Origin: Alphaproteobacteria bacterium
GTDB lineage: Bacteria > Pseudomonadota > Alphaproteobacteria > Micropepsales > Micropepsaceae
Length of the DNA: 18,673 nt
Direction: 5' to 3'
Assembly (NCBI GenBank): GCA_028869725.1
Contig: JAGWRJ010000857.1
Location: 1-18,673 of the forward strand
Below are positions 7,525 through 14,077 of the stretch, piece by piece; the first letter of the stretch is position 1; each line of letters opens with the position of its first letter. Below the pieces are notes generated by a model. The model ran no database searches. It saw nothing but the letters and a program-made list of their open reading frames with translations, and was not told the origin of the DNA. The translations under genes were made by a program, and so were the position numbers.

Positions 7525-8556
7525 TCAGGCGCGACCGGCAAGTTCGATAAATTGTTGCACCGCGCTTTGGGGTGTGGCGAAGCTCGTAACGAGACGTATC
7601 AGCGTGCGTCCGTCATGGCTCGTCTGCCAGTCATAGAATTTGGCGCCGGCGGCACGCAGACGGGCTATCGTCGCATCGGGCAGGTGGACAAATACCTGAT
7701 TGCCCTGCACCGGGTAGGCAAGCTTGGCGCCTGGCACGCGCTCCAGCGCCCGCGCCAGATCGCCTGCCAAAGAATTGGCCCGTGCCGCCGTACGAAGCCA
7801 CAGATCGTCGGTGAGGTAAGCCTCGAGTTGAGCAGAGACAAACCGCATCTTGGAAAGAAGATGACCGCTCTTCTTCCGGCGATATTCGAAATCGGCAGCT
7901 TTCTCTGCATCAAAGAAGATGACGCATTCCGCCCCCAGGGCGCCGTTCTTGGTTGCACCAAAAGAGAGCACGTCGACCCCCGCCTGCCAGGTTAGCGCTG
8001 CCGGACTTGCCCTTAGCCCCACCAGGGCATTGGCAAAGCGAGCGCCATCCATGTGCAGGTACAGATCCCTGCTGCGGCAGAATTCTCCCATCCTGGCGAT
8101 TTCCTGCCCGCTATAGGCCGTGCCCAGTTCGCTCAGCTGGGTGATGGAGACGACACTTGGTCTGGGACTGTGCACGCCGCGGGAAAAATTGGGCAGCGTT
8201 GCCGCGATGGCGTCCGAGGTGATCTTGGCGCCTTCTCCGGCAATCCCTACCACTTTTGCACCATGCGTGAAGAACTCGGGCGCGGCACACTCGTCGGTCG
8301 CGATGTGCGCTTCCTCATGGCAGAAGATCGCACCATGGGGTGGACAGAGCGTTGCCAGTGCCAGACTGTTCGCTGCCGTGCCGGTGATCACGGGAAAGGC
8401 ATGGACCTGTCGTTCGAAGATCTCGCTCAGGCGCGCCCGCAGGCGTTTGCTGAAGTCGTCCTCGCCATAGGAGGGCTGGCTTCCTTCGGCACTGCGCACG
8501 ATAGCCTCAAGTATCTCGGGGCAGGCGCCATAGGCGTTATCACTGGAAAAGTTCAT
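7525..8556 (-). CDS. Threonine-aldolase-family PLP enzyme
   Basis: Fold-type I PLP enzyme of 343 aa from the aromatic-amino-acid beta-eliminating lyase/threonine aldolase group, the usual length. It starts MNFSSDNAYG, matching the family's N-terminal 'SDN' substrate-binding segment. The HEEAHIATDE segment (80-89) supplies the His that stacks on PLP. HMDGARFANA has D170 for the pyridine nitrogen and R173. The Schiff-base lysine is K203 in LSFGATKNGALGAE. Family members cleave L-threonine or L-allo-threonine to glycine and acetaldehyde, and some accept phenylserine or other beta-hydroxy amino acids. I therefore leave the symbol blank, though low-specificity LtaE is the best guess. It is divergent from the acyl-CoA dehydrogenase operon (133 bp apart) and convergent with the efflux operon. 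Confidence 0.88.
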   Translation of the reverse strand: MNFSSDNAYGACPEILEAIVRSAEGSQPSYGEDDFSKRLRARLSEIFERQVHAFPVITGTAANSLALATLCPPHGAIFCHEEAHIATDECAAPEFFTHGAKVVGIAGEGAKITSDAIAATLPNFSRGVHSPRPSVVSITQLSELGTAYSGQEIARMGEFCRSRDLYLHMDGARFANALVGLRASPAALTWQAGVDVLSFGATKNGALGAECVIFFDAEKAADFEYRRKKSGHLLSKMRFVSAQLEAYLTDDLWLRTAARANSLAGDLARALERVPGAKLAYPVQGNQVFVHLPDATIARLRAAGAKFYDWQTSHDGRTLIRLVTSFATPQSAVQQFIELAGRA

Positions 8557-8689
8557 GGCTTTCGATCGGTATGGTGCGCCGTCAACCTAACGGCTGGCAA
8601 ATCCCGCGGCCAGCCCTCTTCCCAAAGCTGCGCCAAGATGCACAATCAGGCTCTATCGAAGAAGCGGTATGGCCAGCCGGAGGTGATCG

Positions 8690-9892
8690 ATGAGTGATCT
8701 GGAGAGTTTTCGCAACGAGGCACGCAGCTGGCTTGATGCCAACTGCCCTGCATCCATGCGCGGTACCTCGGGGCGACCGGCCCAGGGCGAAGAGGTCTGG
8801 GGCGGTCGTCGCCAGACCTACAAGAACCCCGAGGCGAAGCTCTGGCTTGAACGGATGGCGGCAAAGGGCTGGACGGCGCCGACCTGGCCCAAGGCTTATG
8901 GCGGTGGTGGCCTTTCCGGCGACGAAGCAAAGATCCTGGAGCAGGAGATGCGTCGCATCGGAGCTGCAGCGCCGCTTCTGTCCTTTGGTCTGTGGATGCT
9001 GGGGCCGGTCCTGCTCGAATATGGTAATGAAGAGCAGAAGCGCACGCATCTGCCCAAGATCGTGCGCGGTGAGATCCGCTGGTGCCAGGGTTATTCGGAA
9101 CCCGGAGCCGGGTCAGACCTGGCCGGGCTGCGTACGCGTTGCGAGGACCGTGGGGACCATTATCTGATCAACGGCCAGAAGATCTGGACATCTTATGCCG
9201 ATCAGGCGGACTGGATTTTCTGTCTGGTGCGGACCGATACCACCAAGAAGCACGAGGGGATCTCGTTCATCCTGTTCGATATGGCAACGCCAGGCGTCGA
9301 GGCGCGGCCGATTCGGCTGATCAGCGGTTCCTCGCCGTTCTGCGAAACATTCTTTACCGATGTAAAAGTGCCAAAAGAAAACCTTGTCGGCCGGGTCAAC
9401 GGCGGCTGGGAAATCACCAAGCGGCTCCTGCAGTATGAACGGCAGAATATTTCGGCCGGCGGGTTCGGCAGTGGCTTTGGCGGCGGTCTCGAACTTGAAG
9501 ATGTGGCCAAGAAATATGTGGGTGAGGACGACGGGCGCATCGCCGACGGCGATCTGAGAGCGCGCATCGCCGAACATCGCATGCAGGCGCGCGCCTTTGC
9601 GTTGACTGTCCGCCGTCTTGCAGACGAGGCCAAGTCCGCCAATGGGCCAAGCCCTGCAGTCTCGATCATCAAATATGCGGCGGCAAAGCTCAATCAGGAG
9701 CGTTGCGAACTGCTCGTCGAGGCCATGGGATATCAAGGTCTTGGCTGGGAGGGTGAGGGTTTTGCCAGAACCGAAATTCAGGCCATGCGCGACATGCTGC
9801 GTTCGAAAGGCAATTCGATCGAAGGCGGAACCAGCGAGATCAACCTCAACGTCGTGGCCAAGCGCGTGCTTGGGCTTATGGATCATCAATAA
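8690..9892 (+). CDS. Acyl-CoA dehydrogenase, catalytic-type chain
   Basis: Flavoprotein oxidising an acyl-CoA at the alpha-beta bond and passing electrons to ETF; 400 aa. The N-terminal helical domain is followed by the FAD/substrate segments QGYSEPGAGSDLAGL (133-147) and INGQKIWTSYA (160-170). LQYERQNIS has E250 at the place of the catalytic glutamate of isovaleryl-CoA and long-chain dehydrogenases. A C-terminal IEGGTSEINLN lies at 377-387. It lacks the usual R-x-QFG FAD-contact segment and has AMGYQGLG instead of QxxGG-G. This pattern is known from the catalytic chains of two-gene acyl-CoA dehydrogenases of steroid side-chain degradation (ChsE4/FadE26 style). A strong GGAGG at 8679-8683 fixes the start. 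It is first in an operon with the next gene, 11 nt downstream. The substrate is unknown. Confidence 0.92.
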   Translation: MSDLESFRNEARSWLDANCPASMRGTSGRPAQGEEVWGGRRQTYKNPEAKLWLERMAAKGWTAPTWPKAYGGGGLSGDEAKILEQEMRRIGAAAPLLSFGLWMLGPVLLEYGNEEQKRTHLPKIVRGEIRWCQGYSEPGAGSDLAGLRTRCEDRGDHYLINGQKIWTSYADQADWIFCLVRTDTTKKHEGISFILFDMATPGVEARPIRLISGSSPFCETFFTDVKVPKENLVGRVNGGWEITKRLLQYERQNISAGGFGSGFGGGLELEDVAKKYVGEDDGRIADGDLRARIAEHRMQARAFALTVRRLADEAKSANGPSPAVSIIKYAAAKLNQERCELLVEAMGYQGLGWEGEGFARTEIQAMRDMLRSKGNSIEGGTSEINLNVVAKRVLGLMDHQ

Positions 9893-9903
9893 TAGGTGGC
9901 ATC

Positions 9904-11040
9904 ATGGCCGTGCTCAGTGAAGAACAGGTGATGCTGCATGAAGCAGCAAAAAATTGGTCGAGAGAGGTTGCACCGGTCTCGGCGTTTCGCGCTCTGCGCG
10001 ACAGCGGCAATGCCGAGGATTTTGATCGTGCGCTCTGGCGGCAGATGTGCGAGATGGGCTGGGCCGGGATCCTGATTCCGGAAAATTATGGTGGCAGCGG
10101 TCTCGACTATCTGAGCATTGGGCTTGTGCTGGAAGAAACCGGACGCACGCTGACCGCCTCACCCCTGCTCTCCACTGCGCTCGTTGCCACTGCGGCCTTG
10201 TTGCAGGCGGGAAATGACCGCCAGAAGGCGGAATGGCTGCCAAAGTTCGCAGTGGGCGAGGCACTTGGCGCGCTTGCCGTCGACGAGGGCGCCCATCATG
10301 CGCCGCAGCGCGCCGCGCTGACAGCGCGAAAGAGCGGTTCCGGCTTCGTACTGAACGGAAGCAAAAGCTTTGTTGTCGACGGCGCAACTGCGGATCTGCT
10401 GATCGTCGCGGCCCGAACCTCATCGCAGGCCGGCGACACGCGTGGGGTGACGTTGTTTCTTGTGCCAGGCAATCATCCCGCGGTAGCCCGGACACGTCTG
10501 CGCATGGTGGATAGTCGCGCCGCAGCGCGCATTGAGCTCCGCGATCTGGAAGTCGGTGCGGACGCTGTGCTCGGACAGGTGGATGAAGGCTTTGGCGTCC
10601 TTGATGCTGTTCTGGATCGCGCCCGCGCCGGCCTGTCGGCAGAAATGCTGGGTCATGCAGCCCAGAGCTTTGAGGTTACGCTGGACTATCTGAAGACCCG
10701 GACGCAGTTCGGACAGCTGATTGGTTCGTTCCAGGCGCTGCAGCATCGCGCGGCCAAGATGTATACCGAACTGGAATTGACCCGTTCATGTGTTGAAGCG
10801 GCTCTGATCGCGATTGACCGTGGCAGCGACGAGGTGGCGGCACTGTGTTCGTTGGCCAAGGCCCGTGCCGGGGATCTTGTGCACGTTGTGTCCAATGAAA
10901 TGGTGCAGATGCATGGCGGCATCGGCATGACCGACGCGCATGACGCCGGCCTCTACCTCAAGCGCGCACGGGTCAGTGAGGCCACCTATGGCAGCCCAGC
11001 CTTTCACCGTGATCGGTACGCCCGGCTGATGGGGTATTAG
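9904..11040 (+). CDS. Acyl-CoA dehydrogenase, probable non-catalytic partner chain
   Basis: Acyl-CoA dehydrogenase fold, 378 aa, co-transcribed with the gene at 8690 (11-nt gap). AGGTGG lies 5 nt before the ATG. It keeps the FAD-contact motifs RTQFGQ (266-271), then GSFQALQHR, and QMHGGIG (335-341). It has no catalytic glutamate at either known position. The residue aligning with E250 of its partner is A240 (DRARAGLSAE), and the C-terminal YEGT-equivalent reads ATYGS. The FAD adenine/substrate loop is also unusual (LAVDEGAHHAPQR in place of the SEPxxGSD motif). The natural reading is the second chain of an alpha2-beta2 dehydrogenase, where one chain supplies catalysis and the other supplies FAD contacts. 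A perfect hairpin begins one base after the stop. It could instead be an independent enzyme with an unrecognised base, but that is less likely. Confidence 0.9.
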   Translation: MAVLSEEQVMLHEAAKNWSREVAPVSAFRALRDSGNAEDFDRALWRQMCEMGWAGILIPENYGGSGLDYLSIGLVLEETGRTLTASPLLSTALVATAALLQAGNDRQKAEWLPKFAVGEALGALAVDEGAHHAPQRAALTARKSGSGFVLNGSKSFVVDGATADLLIVAARTSSQAGDTRGVTLFLVPGNHPAVARTRLRMVDSRAAARIELRDLEVGADAVLGQVDEGFGVLDAVLDRARAGLSAEMLGHAAQSFEVTLDYLKTRTQFGQLIGSFQALQHRAAKMYTELELTRSCVEAALIAIDRGSDEVAALCSLAKARAGDLVHVVSNEMVQMHGGIGMTDAHDAGLYLKRARVSEATYGSPAFHRDRYARLMGY

Positions 11041-11065
11041 GGCCGGGCCGTCATCCGGCCCGGCC
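11041..11065. terminator. Hairpin between convergent genes
   Basis: GGCCGGGCCG-TCATC-CGGCCCGGCC is a perfect 10-bp all-GC stem with a 5-nt loop. It starts one base after the dehydrogenase stop codon and 15 nt before the end of the convergent 93-aa gene. There is no T-run on either side, so intrinsic termination would be weak. It may act with Rho or as a 3'-end-stabilising structure for both transcripts. Confidence 0.5.
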
Positions 11066-11079
11066 GAATACGAGGAGGT

Positions 11080-11361
11080 CTATCCCCAAAGGCTGGACCA
11101 ATCCTCATCGATTTCCTGGACCAGAATCTGGATGTAGCAATAGCCCAGCTTGTACTGGAACAGGCGGCGCACGACCTTGCCCCGACACGGGATATTACGA
11201 AAATCGGTCTCGCCCGGCAGGTCGACATAGTCGCCGACATTCGGAATCAGCGCGAATTGTGACTCGTCGATCTCCACGTCCACCGGCCGTGCCATGGAGG
11301 TGTTGTCCACGGCCCTGGTGGCACCCTTTTTCAGATAGCGATAATCGATCCCGTACTTCAT
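11080..11361 (-). CDS. Hypothetical protein, 93 aa
   Basis: I do not recognise this protein. It is acidic-to-neutral, soluble, and has no signal peptide or membrane segment. It begins MKYGIDYRYLKKG, has the central segment IPNVGDYVDLPGE followed by IPCRGKVVRRLFQY, and ends QEIDEDWSSLWG. Alternating hydrophobic and polar stretches suggest a small beta-barrel-like fold, in which GDYVDLPG and RGKVVRRLF would be strands. That is inference. It has two cysteines (C59 and C74) and no metal-binding pair. The start lacks a clear Shine-Dalgarno. The reading frame looks like real coding sequence because the protein has balanced composition and ends close to a convergent hairpin. It lies 111 nt downstream of the TauE/SafE gene on the same strand, so it may be cotranscribed with it. 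Confidence 0.65.
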   Translation of the reverse strand: MKYGIDYRYLKKGATRAVDNTSMARPVDVEIDESQFALIPNVGDYVDLPGETDFRNIPCRGKVVRRLFQYKLGYCYIQILVQEIDEDWSSLWG

Positions 11362-11472
11362 CGTATAGTCCCGTATGTGGAGGAAACCCGCGTGAACTTA
11401 AGGGCAAATGTTGCGTCCGTAAAGCCGCGCCCGGACTTCCCTCAGCCGTATTCGCAACGATCAATAGCCGTC

Positions 11473-12396
11473 CTAGCCCTGGACATGGATGCTCAGCGTA
11501 TAGAGATCGGACGGGGTGATCACCAGGCCGAACAGTAGCCGTGCAGCAATGGCGAGGATCAACACCGCAAGAATGGTGCGCAATTCCTCGCCCTTGAGCC
11601 GTGAGCCCATGCTTGCCCCGAGCTGGGCCCCAATCACTCCGCCAACGACCAGAACCAGTGCGAGCACGACATCGACGGTGTGATCGACCATGGCATGGAG
11701 CATCGTTGCCATGCAGGCGACGATGAACATCTGAAACTGCGAGGTTCCGATCGCGAGATTTGTTCGCATCCGCAGCACGTACACTTTTGCGGGAATGAGA
11801 ATAAAGGCACCGCCTGTACCCAGGATGACAGTGAGAATACCGACAAAAAAGCCCAACGTGATGACCGGAATGATGCTGATGTAGAGCCTGGAGCGATAGA
11901 AGCGTGCCTTGAAGGGCAGATTATGGATCCAGGTATGCTGGCCCCGGCTATGGACGGGCACGGGACTGCCTTTGCGGGCGGCCAGAACGGCTCTCAGGCT
12001 TTCATAAAGCATCATGCTGCCGATACTGCTCAGCAGCAGCAGATAGCTTGCCTTGATGGCAAAATCGATTTGCCCGGTCTGTTGCAGTTCCTTGAAGATG
12101 TAAACCCCTACAACGGTGCCACTGAGGCCGCCAACCAGCAGCCATAGCCCCATCTTGTAGTCGACAGACTTGCTGCCACCTTTGCTGATTGCCCCAACCA
12201 GAGACGCTGCTGCTACTGGGCTGGCCTGGCTCGCGACTGCCACCGCTGCGGGAATGCCATAAAAGATCAGCAGCGGTGTGGTAACGAATCCGCCGCTGAC
12301 ACCGAGCATTCCCGAAAGGAAGCCGACGGCCAGCCCAAGCCCGATCAAAAGCGCCCAGTTCACGGCGATCTGCGCAATGGGAAGGTAGATGTCCAC
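11473..12396 (-). CDS. TauE/SafE family membrane transporter
   Basis: Inner-membrane protein of 307 aa from the TauE/SafE (formerly DUF81) family, whose members export sulfite, sulfoacetate or other organic anions. Two similar halves are visible: GFLSGMLGVSGGFVTTPLL near the N-terminus and GILTVILGTGGAFILIPA in the middle. This is the internal duplication typical of the family. About eight to nine hydrophobic segments cover most of the length. I chose the GTG at 12396 (VDIYLPIAQIAVNW) because homologues commonly begin DIYLPIA and AAAGGG lies 8 nt upstream; a second GTG at 12414 would add six residues. The gene follows the crotonase gene on the same strand after 95 nt that contain a possible terminator. 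The substrate cannot be read; no sulfur-metabolism genes are nearby. Confidence 0.85.
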   Translation of the reverse strand: MDIYLPIAQIAVNWALLIGLGLAVGFLSGMLGVSGGFVTTPLLIFYGIPAAVAVASQASPVAAASLVGAISKGGSKSVDYKMGLWLLVGGLSGTVVGVYIFKELQQTGQIDFAIKASYLLLLSSIGSMMLYESLRAVLAARKGSPVPVHSRGQHTWIHNLPFKARFYRSRLYISIIPVITLGFFVGILTVILGTGGAFILIPAKVYVLRMRTNLAIGTSQFQMFIVACMATMLHAMVDHTVDVVLALVLVVGGVIGAQLGASMGSRLKGEELRTILAVLILAIAARLLFGLVITPSDLYTLSIHVQG

Positions 12397-12453
12397 GCGG
12401 GCGGCCCTTTGCACGTCTGCGCGAATCCTAAAGGGCCCGCCGCTGCGGACAAC

Positions 12454-12481
12454 AAAAAAATGCCAGGCTTATGCCAGAGGC
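12454..12481 (-). terminator. Possible intrinsic terminator after the crotonase gene
   Basis: On the minus strand GCC-TCT-GGC-ATAA-GCC-T-GGC forms a short interrupted stem, followed by A and seven T (12460-12454). It begins 10 nt after the crotonase stop. The stem is imperfect (3+3 bp with an internal loop), so leakage into the TauE/SafE gene is plausible. Confidence 0.4.
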
Positions 12482-12491
12482 CCGACGGCGA

Positions 12492-13298
12492 TTAGCCGTC
12501 CACAAAGCGCGGCGCACGCTTTTGCAGATTGGCCATCACCGCCTCGACCTGATTGGGCGATCCAATGAGGGCGACCTGCTCGGTCGTCTCGGCCTTGAAT
12601 ATCTCGTGGGCGTCTGCCTCCACGGCGAGGTTGAGCAGACGTTTGGCGGCGCGGATTGCGTCCGGATTTTTGCTGGCGATCTGGGCGGCAAAGGCCAGGG
12701 CCTCGGCACGCGGGTCGGCACAGACCCGGCTGGCAAGGCCGATCCTTACGGCCTCCTCTCCGTCCACCGTCCGACCGCTAAATGTCAGATCGCGGGCGAT
12801 GTCATCACGTACGAGCCGGCGGAGCAGGGCCATTCCGGCCATGTCGGGCACCAGCCCCCATTTGATCTCCATGACCGAAAGCCGGGCATCAGCGCTAACG
12901 AAGCGCAGATCCGCTCCCAGTGCGACCTGCAGGCCGCCCCCAAAAGCTACTCCGTGGACCGCTGCGATGACCGGAACCGGGACTTCACGCCAGACATAAC
13001 ATGCCTGCTGCGCCCGGTTGGCGCCAGCTTGGGTCCGAGGCTGGTCAACGAGGCCCGTACCGCCCGCGCGCTCGCCACTGGCCATCTTGGCAAAATTGCC
13101 CATATCGAGTCCGGCGCAGAAGGCCCGGCCTTCGCCGGACAGTACCACGACGCGCACACCCTTCTCGTGCTTTAGCCGTTCGCCGGTCTCGATCAGGGCA
13201 TCGAACATCGCCTGGTCGAGCGCATTCATTTTGTCGCTGCGCACCATGCGCACATCTGCGACGCCGTCCTTCAGCTCCATAACGACGCGATCGGTCAT
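12492..13298 (-). CDS. Crotonase-superfamily acyl-CoA enzyme (enoyl-CoA hydratase/isomerase family)
   Basis: Cytoplasmic acyl-CoA enzyme of 268 aa. The oxyanion-hole loops are present: AFCAGLDM (59-66) and HGVAFGGGLQVALGADLRF (115-133). The acidic residues differ from enoyl-CoA hydratase. The position of rat hydratase E144 is Q124, the E164 position is E144 (MEIKWGL), and the following residue eight on is D152 (VPDMAG). Relative to dienoyl-CoA isomerase (D176/E196/D204 in rat ECH1) two of three acids match. Hydration by the classical two-glutamate mechanism is therefore unlikely; isomerase or another crotonase reaction fits better. A strong GAGGAG lies 8 nt before the ATG. It follows the Lrp/AsnC gene by 89 nt on the same strand and may act with the acyl-CoA dehydrogenases nearby. 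Confidence 0.88.
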   Translation of the reverse strand: MTDRVVMELKDGVADVRMVRSDKMNALDQAMFDALIETGERLKHEKGVRVVVLSGEGRAFCAGLDMGNFAKMASGERAGGTGLVDQPRTQAGANRAQQACYVWREVPVPVIAAVHGVAFGGGLQVALGADLRFVSADARLSVMEIKWGLVPDMAGMALLRRLVRDDIARDLTFSGRTVDGEEAVRIGLASRVCADPRAEALAFAAQIASKNPDAIRAAKRLLNLAVEADAHEIFKAETTEQVALIGSPNQVEAVMANLQKRAPRFVDG

Positions 13299-13387
13299 AG
13301 GTGCAGCTCCTCAATAGCCTTCACCCTGTAGTGTGGGATGGCGTCTTGAGAGGCGCAAGAGCCGCAGCATGCCTGTCGTTGCGGCAA

Positions 13388-13816
13388 CTAAAAGCTGGAC
13401 AGAAGAAGGCTGGTTTCGGAGTTGGCAATGCCCTTCACCTCCCGGATCCGGCGTAATGCCAGGTCAAAGGCCTCCAGGGAGTGCGTTTCTAATTCCAGGA
13501 CGAGATCCCAGCGTCCATTGGTGGTGTGGACAGCGTGCACCTCTGGATGGCCGCGCAGCTCCTTGATGATGCGATCGGTCCGTTCGCCTGCCACTTCCAC
13601 GAATGTGATCGCGCGGATCGGGGCCGCCTGAACATCAGGACGCAAGCGTATGGTAAAGCCCAGAATTGTTCCATCCGCCAGAAGCTTGTCGATGCGGTTC
13701 TGCACCGTACCCCGGGACACGCCCAGCGCGTCTGCTAAGGCGGAAACGGGCCGGCGCGCATTGTCCCGAAGCAGGGAGATCAGCTGATGATCCTTGTCAT
13801 CCATGGGCGTAAACAT
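13388..13816 (-). CDS. Lrp/AsnC family transcriptional regulator
   Basis: DNA-binding regulator of 142 aa, near the family norm. An N-terminal winged helix-turn-helix begins MDDKDHQLISLLRDNARRP, with the recognition region LADALGVSRGTVQNRIDKL at about residues 27-45. The C-terminal RAM ligand-binding/oligomerisation domain runs from about residue 60, with the GRWDLVLELE strand (101-110) near the amino-acid pocket. Such proteins sense amino acids. I chose the ATG at 13816 (AAGG 3 nt upstream). The ATG at 13804 starts right at the conserved domain and is the alternative; the open frame to 13885 is not protein-like. It is divergent from two secreted S10 peptidase genes, so control of peptide breakdown is plausible. 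Autoregulation is likely, and symmetric AT-rich sites lie in the 261-bp gap. The crotonase gene lies downstream on the same strand. Confidence 0.9.
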   Translation of the reverse strand: MFTPMDDKDHQLISLLRDNARRPVSALADALGVSRGTVQNRIDKLLADGTILGFTIRLRPDVQAAPIRAITFVEVAGERTDRIIKELRGHPEVHAVHTTNGRWDLVLELETHSLEAFDLALRRIREVKGIANSETSLLLSSF

Positions 13817-13865
13817 GGCCTTGCGGATAGGGACACACGGAGGGGGAGTATTCTGGAGGGGATGG

Positions 13866-13935
13866 GGAACAAATTCCAGCGTCACGATCCCGTGAGCCGG
13901 CCGTGATCAAGCCTCTTTGCGGCCAAATTCATTTG
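13866..13935. promoter_or_regulatory. Three small inverted repeats in the Lrp/peptidase divergent region
   Basis: The 261-bp gap between the regulator and the first peptidase holds GGAA-CAAA-TTCC (13866-13877), TCACG-ATCC-CGTGA (13882-13895) and CAAAT-TC-ATTTG (13924-13935). Two are AT-rich islands in GC-rich DNA, as expected of Lrp/AsnC binding sites, which are short, degenerate dyads. They lie 50-120 bp upstream of the regulator start. Another imperfect dyad, GACAAG...CTTGTC, spans 14005-14033 in the peptidase leader. No convincing -35/-10 pair was found in the gap. Confidence 0.35.
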
Positions 13936-14077
13936 CCAGGCGGAGAAGTGCTCCCGTAAGAATTGGGCTTAAGGGGCGTGTACTCCCAAAGCCCGATGCG
14001 TCGTGACAAGTCTTCGTGGACTTTCGTCTTGTCCCGCCGGGCGGGGGGGCGCTGCACCTGCCTTAGAGGGAGCTTCC

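Noticed and set aside
9113..9889. 258-aa minus-strand frame within the first acyl-CoA dehydrogenase
   Set aside because: Shadow of the real gene; no domain, no ribosome site.
13361..13385. GCCGCA...TGCGGC as a terminator of the Lrp/AsnC gene
   Set aside because: Only 6 bp with a 13-nt loop, and no T-run; too weak to list.
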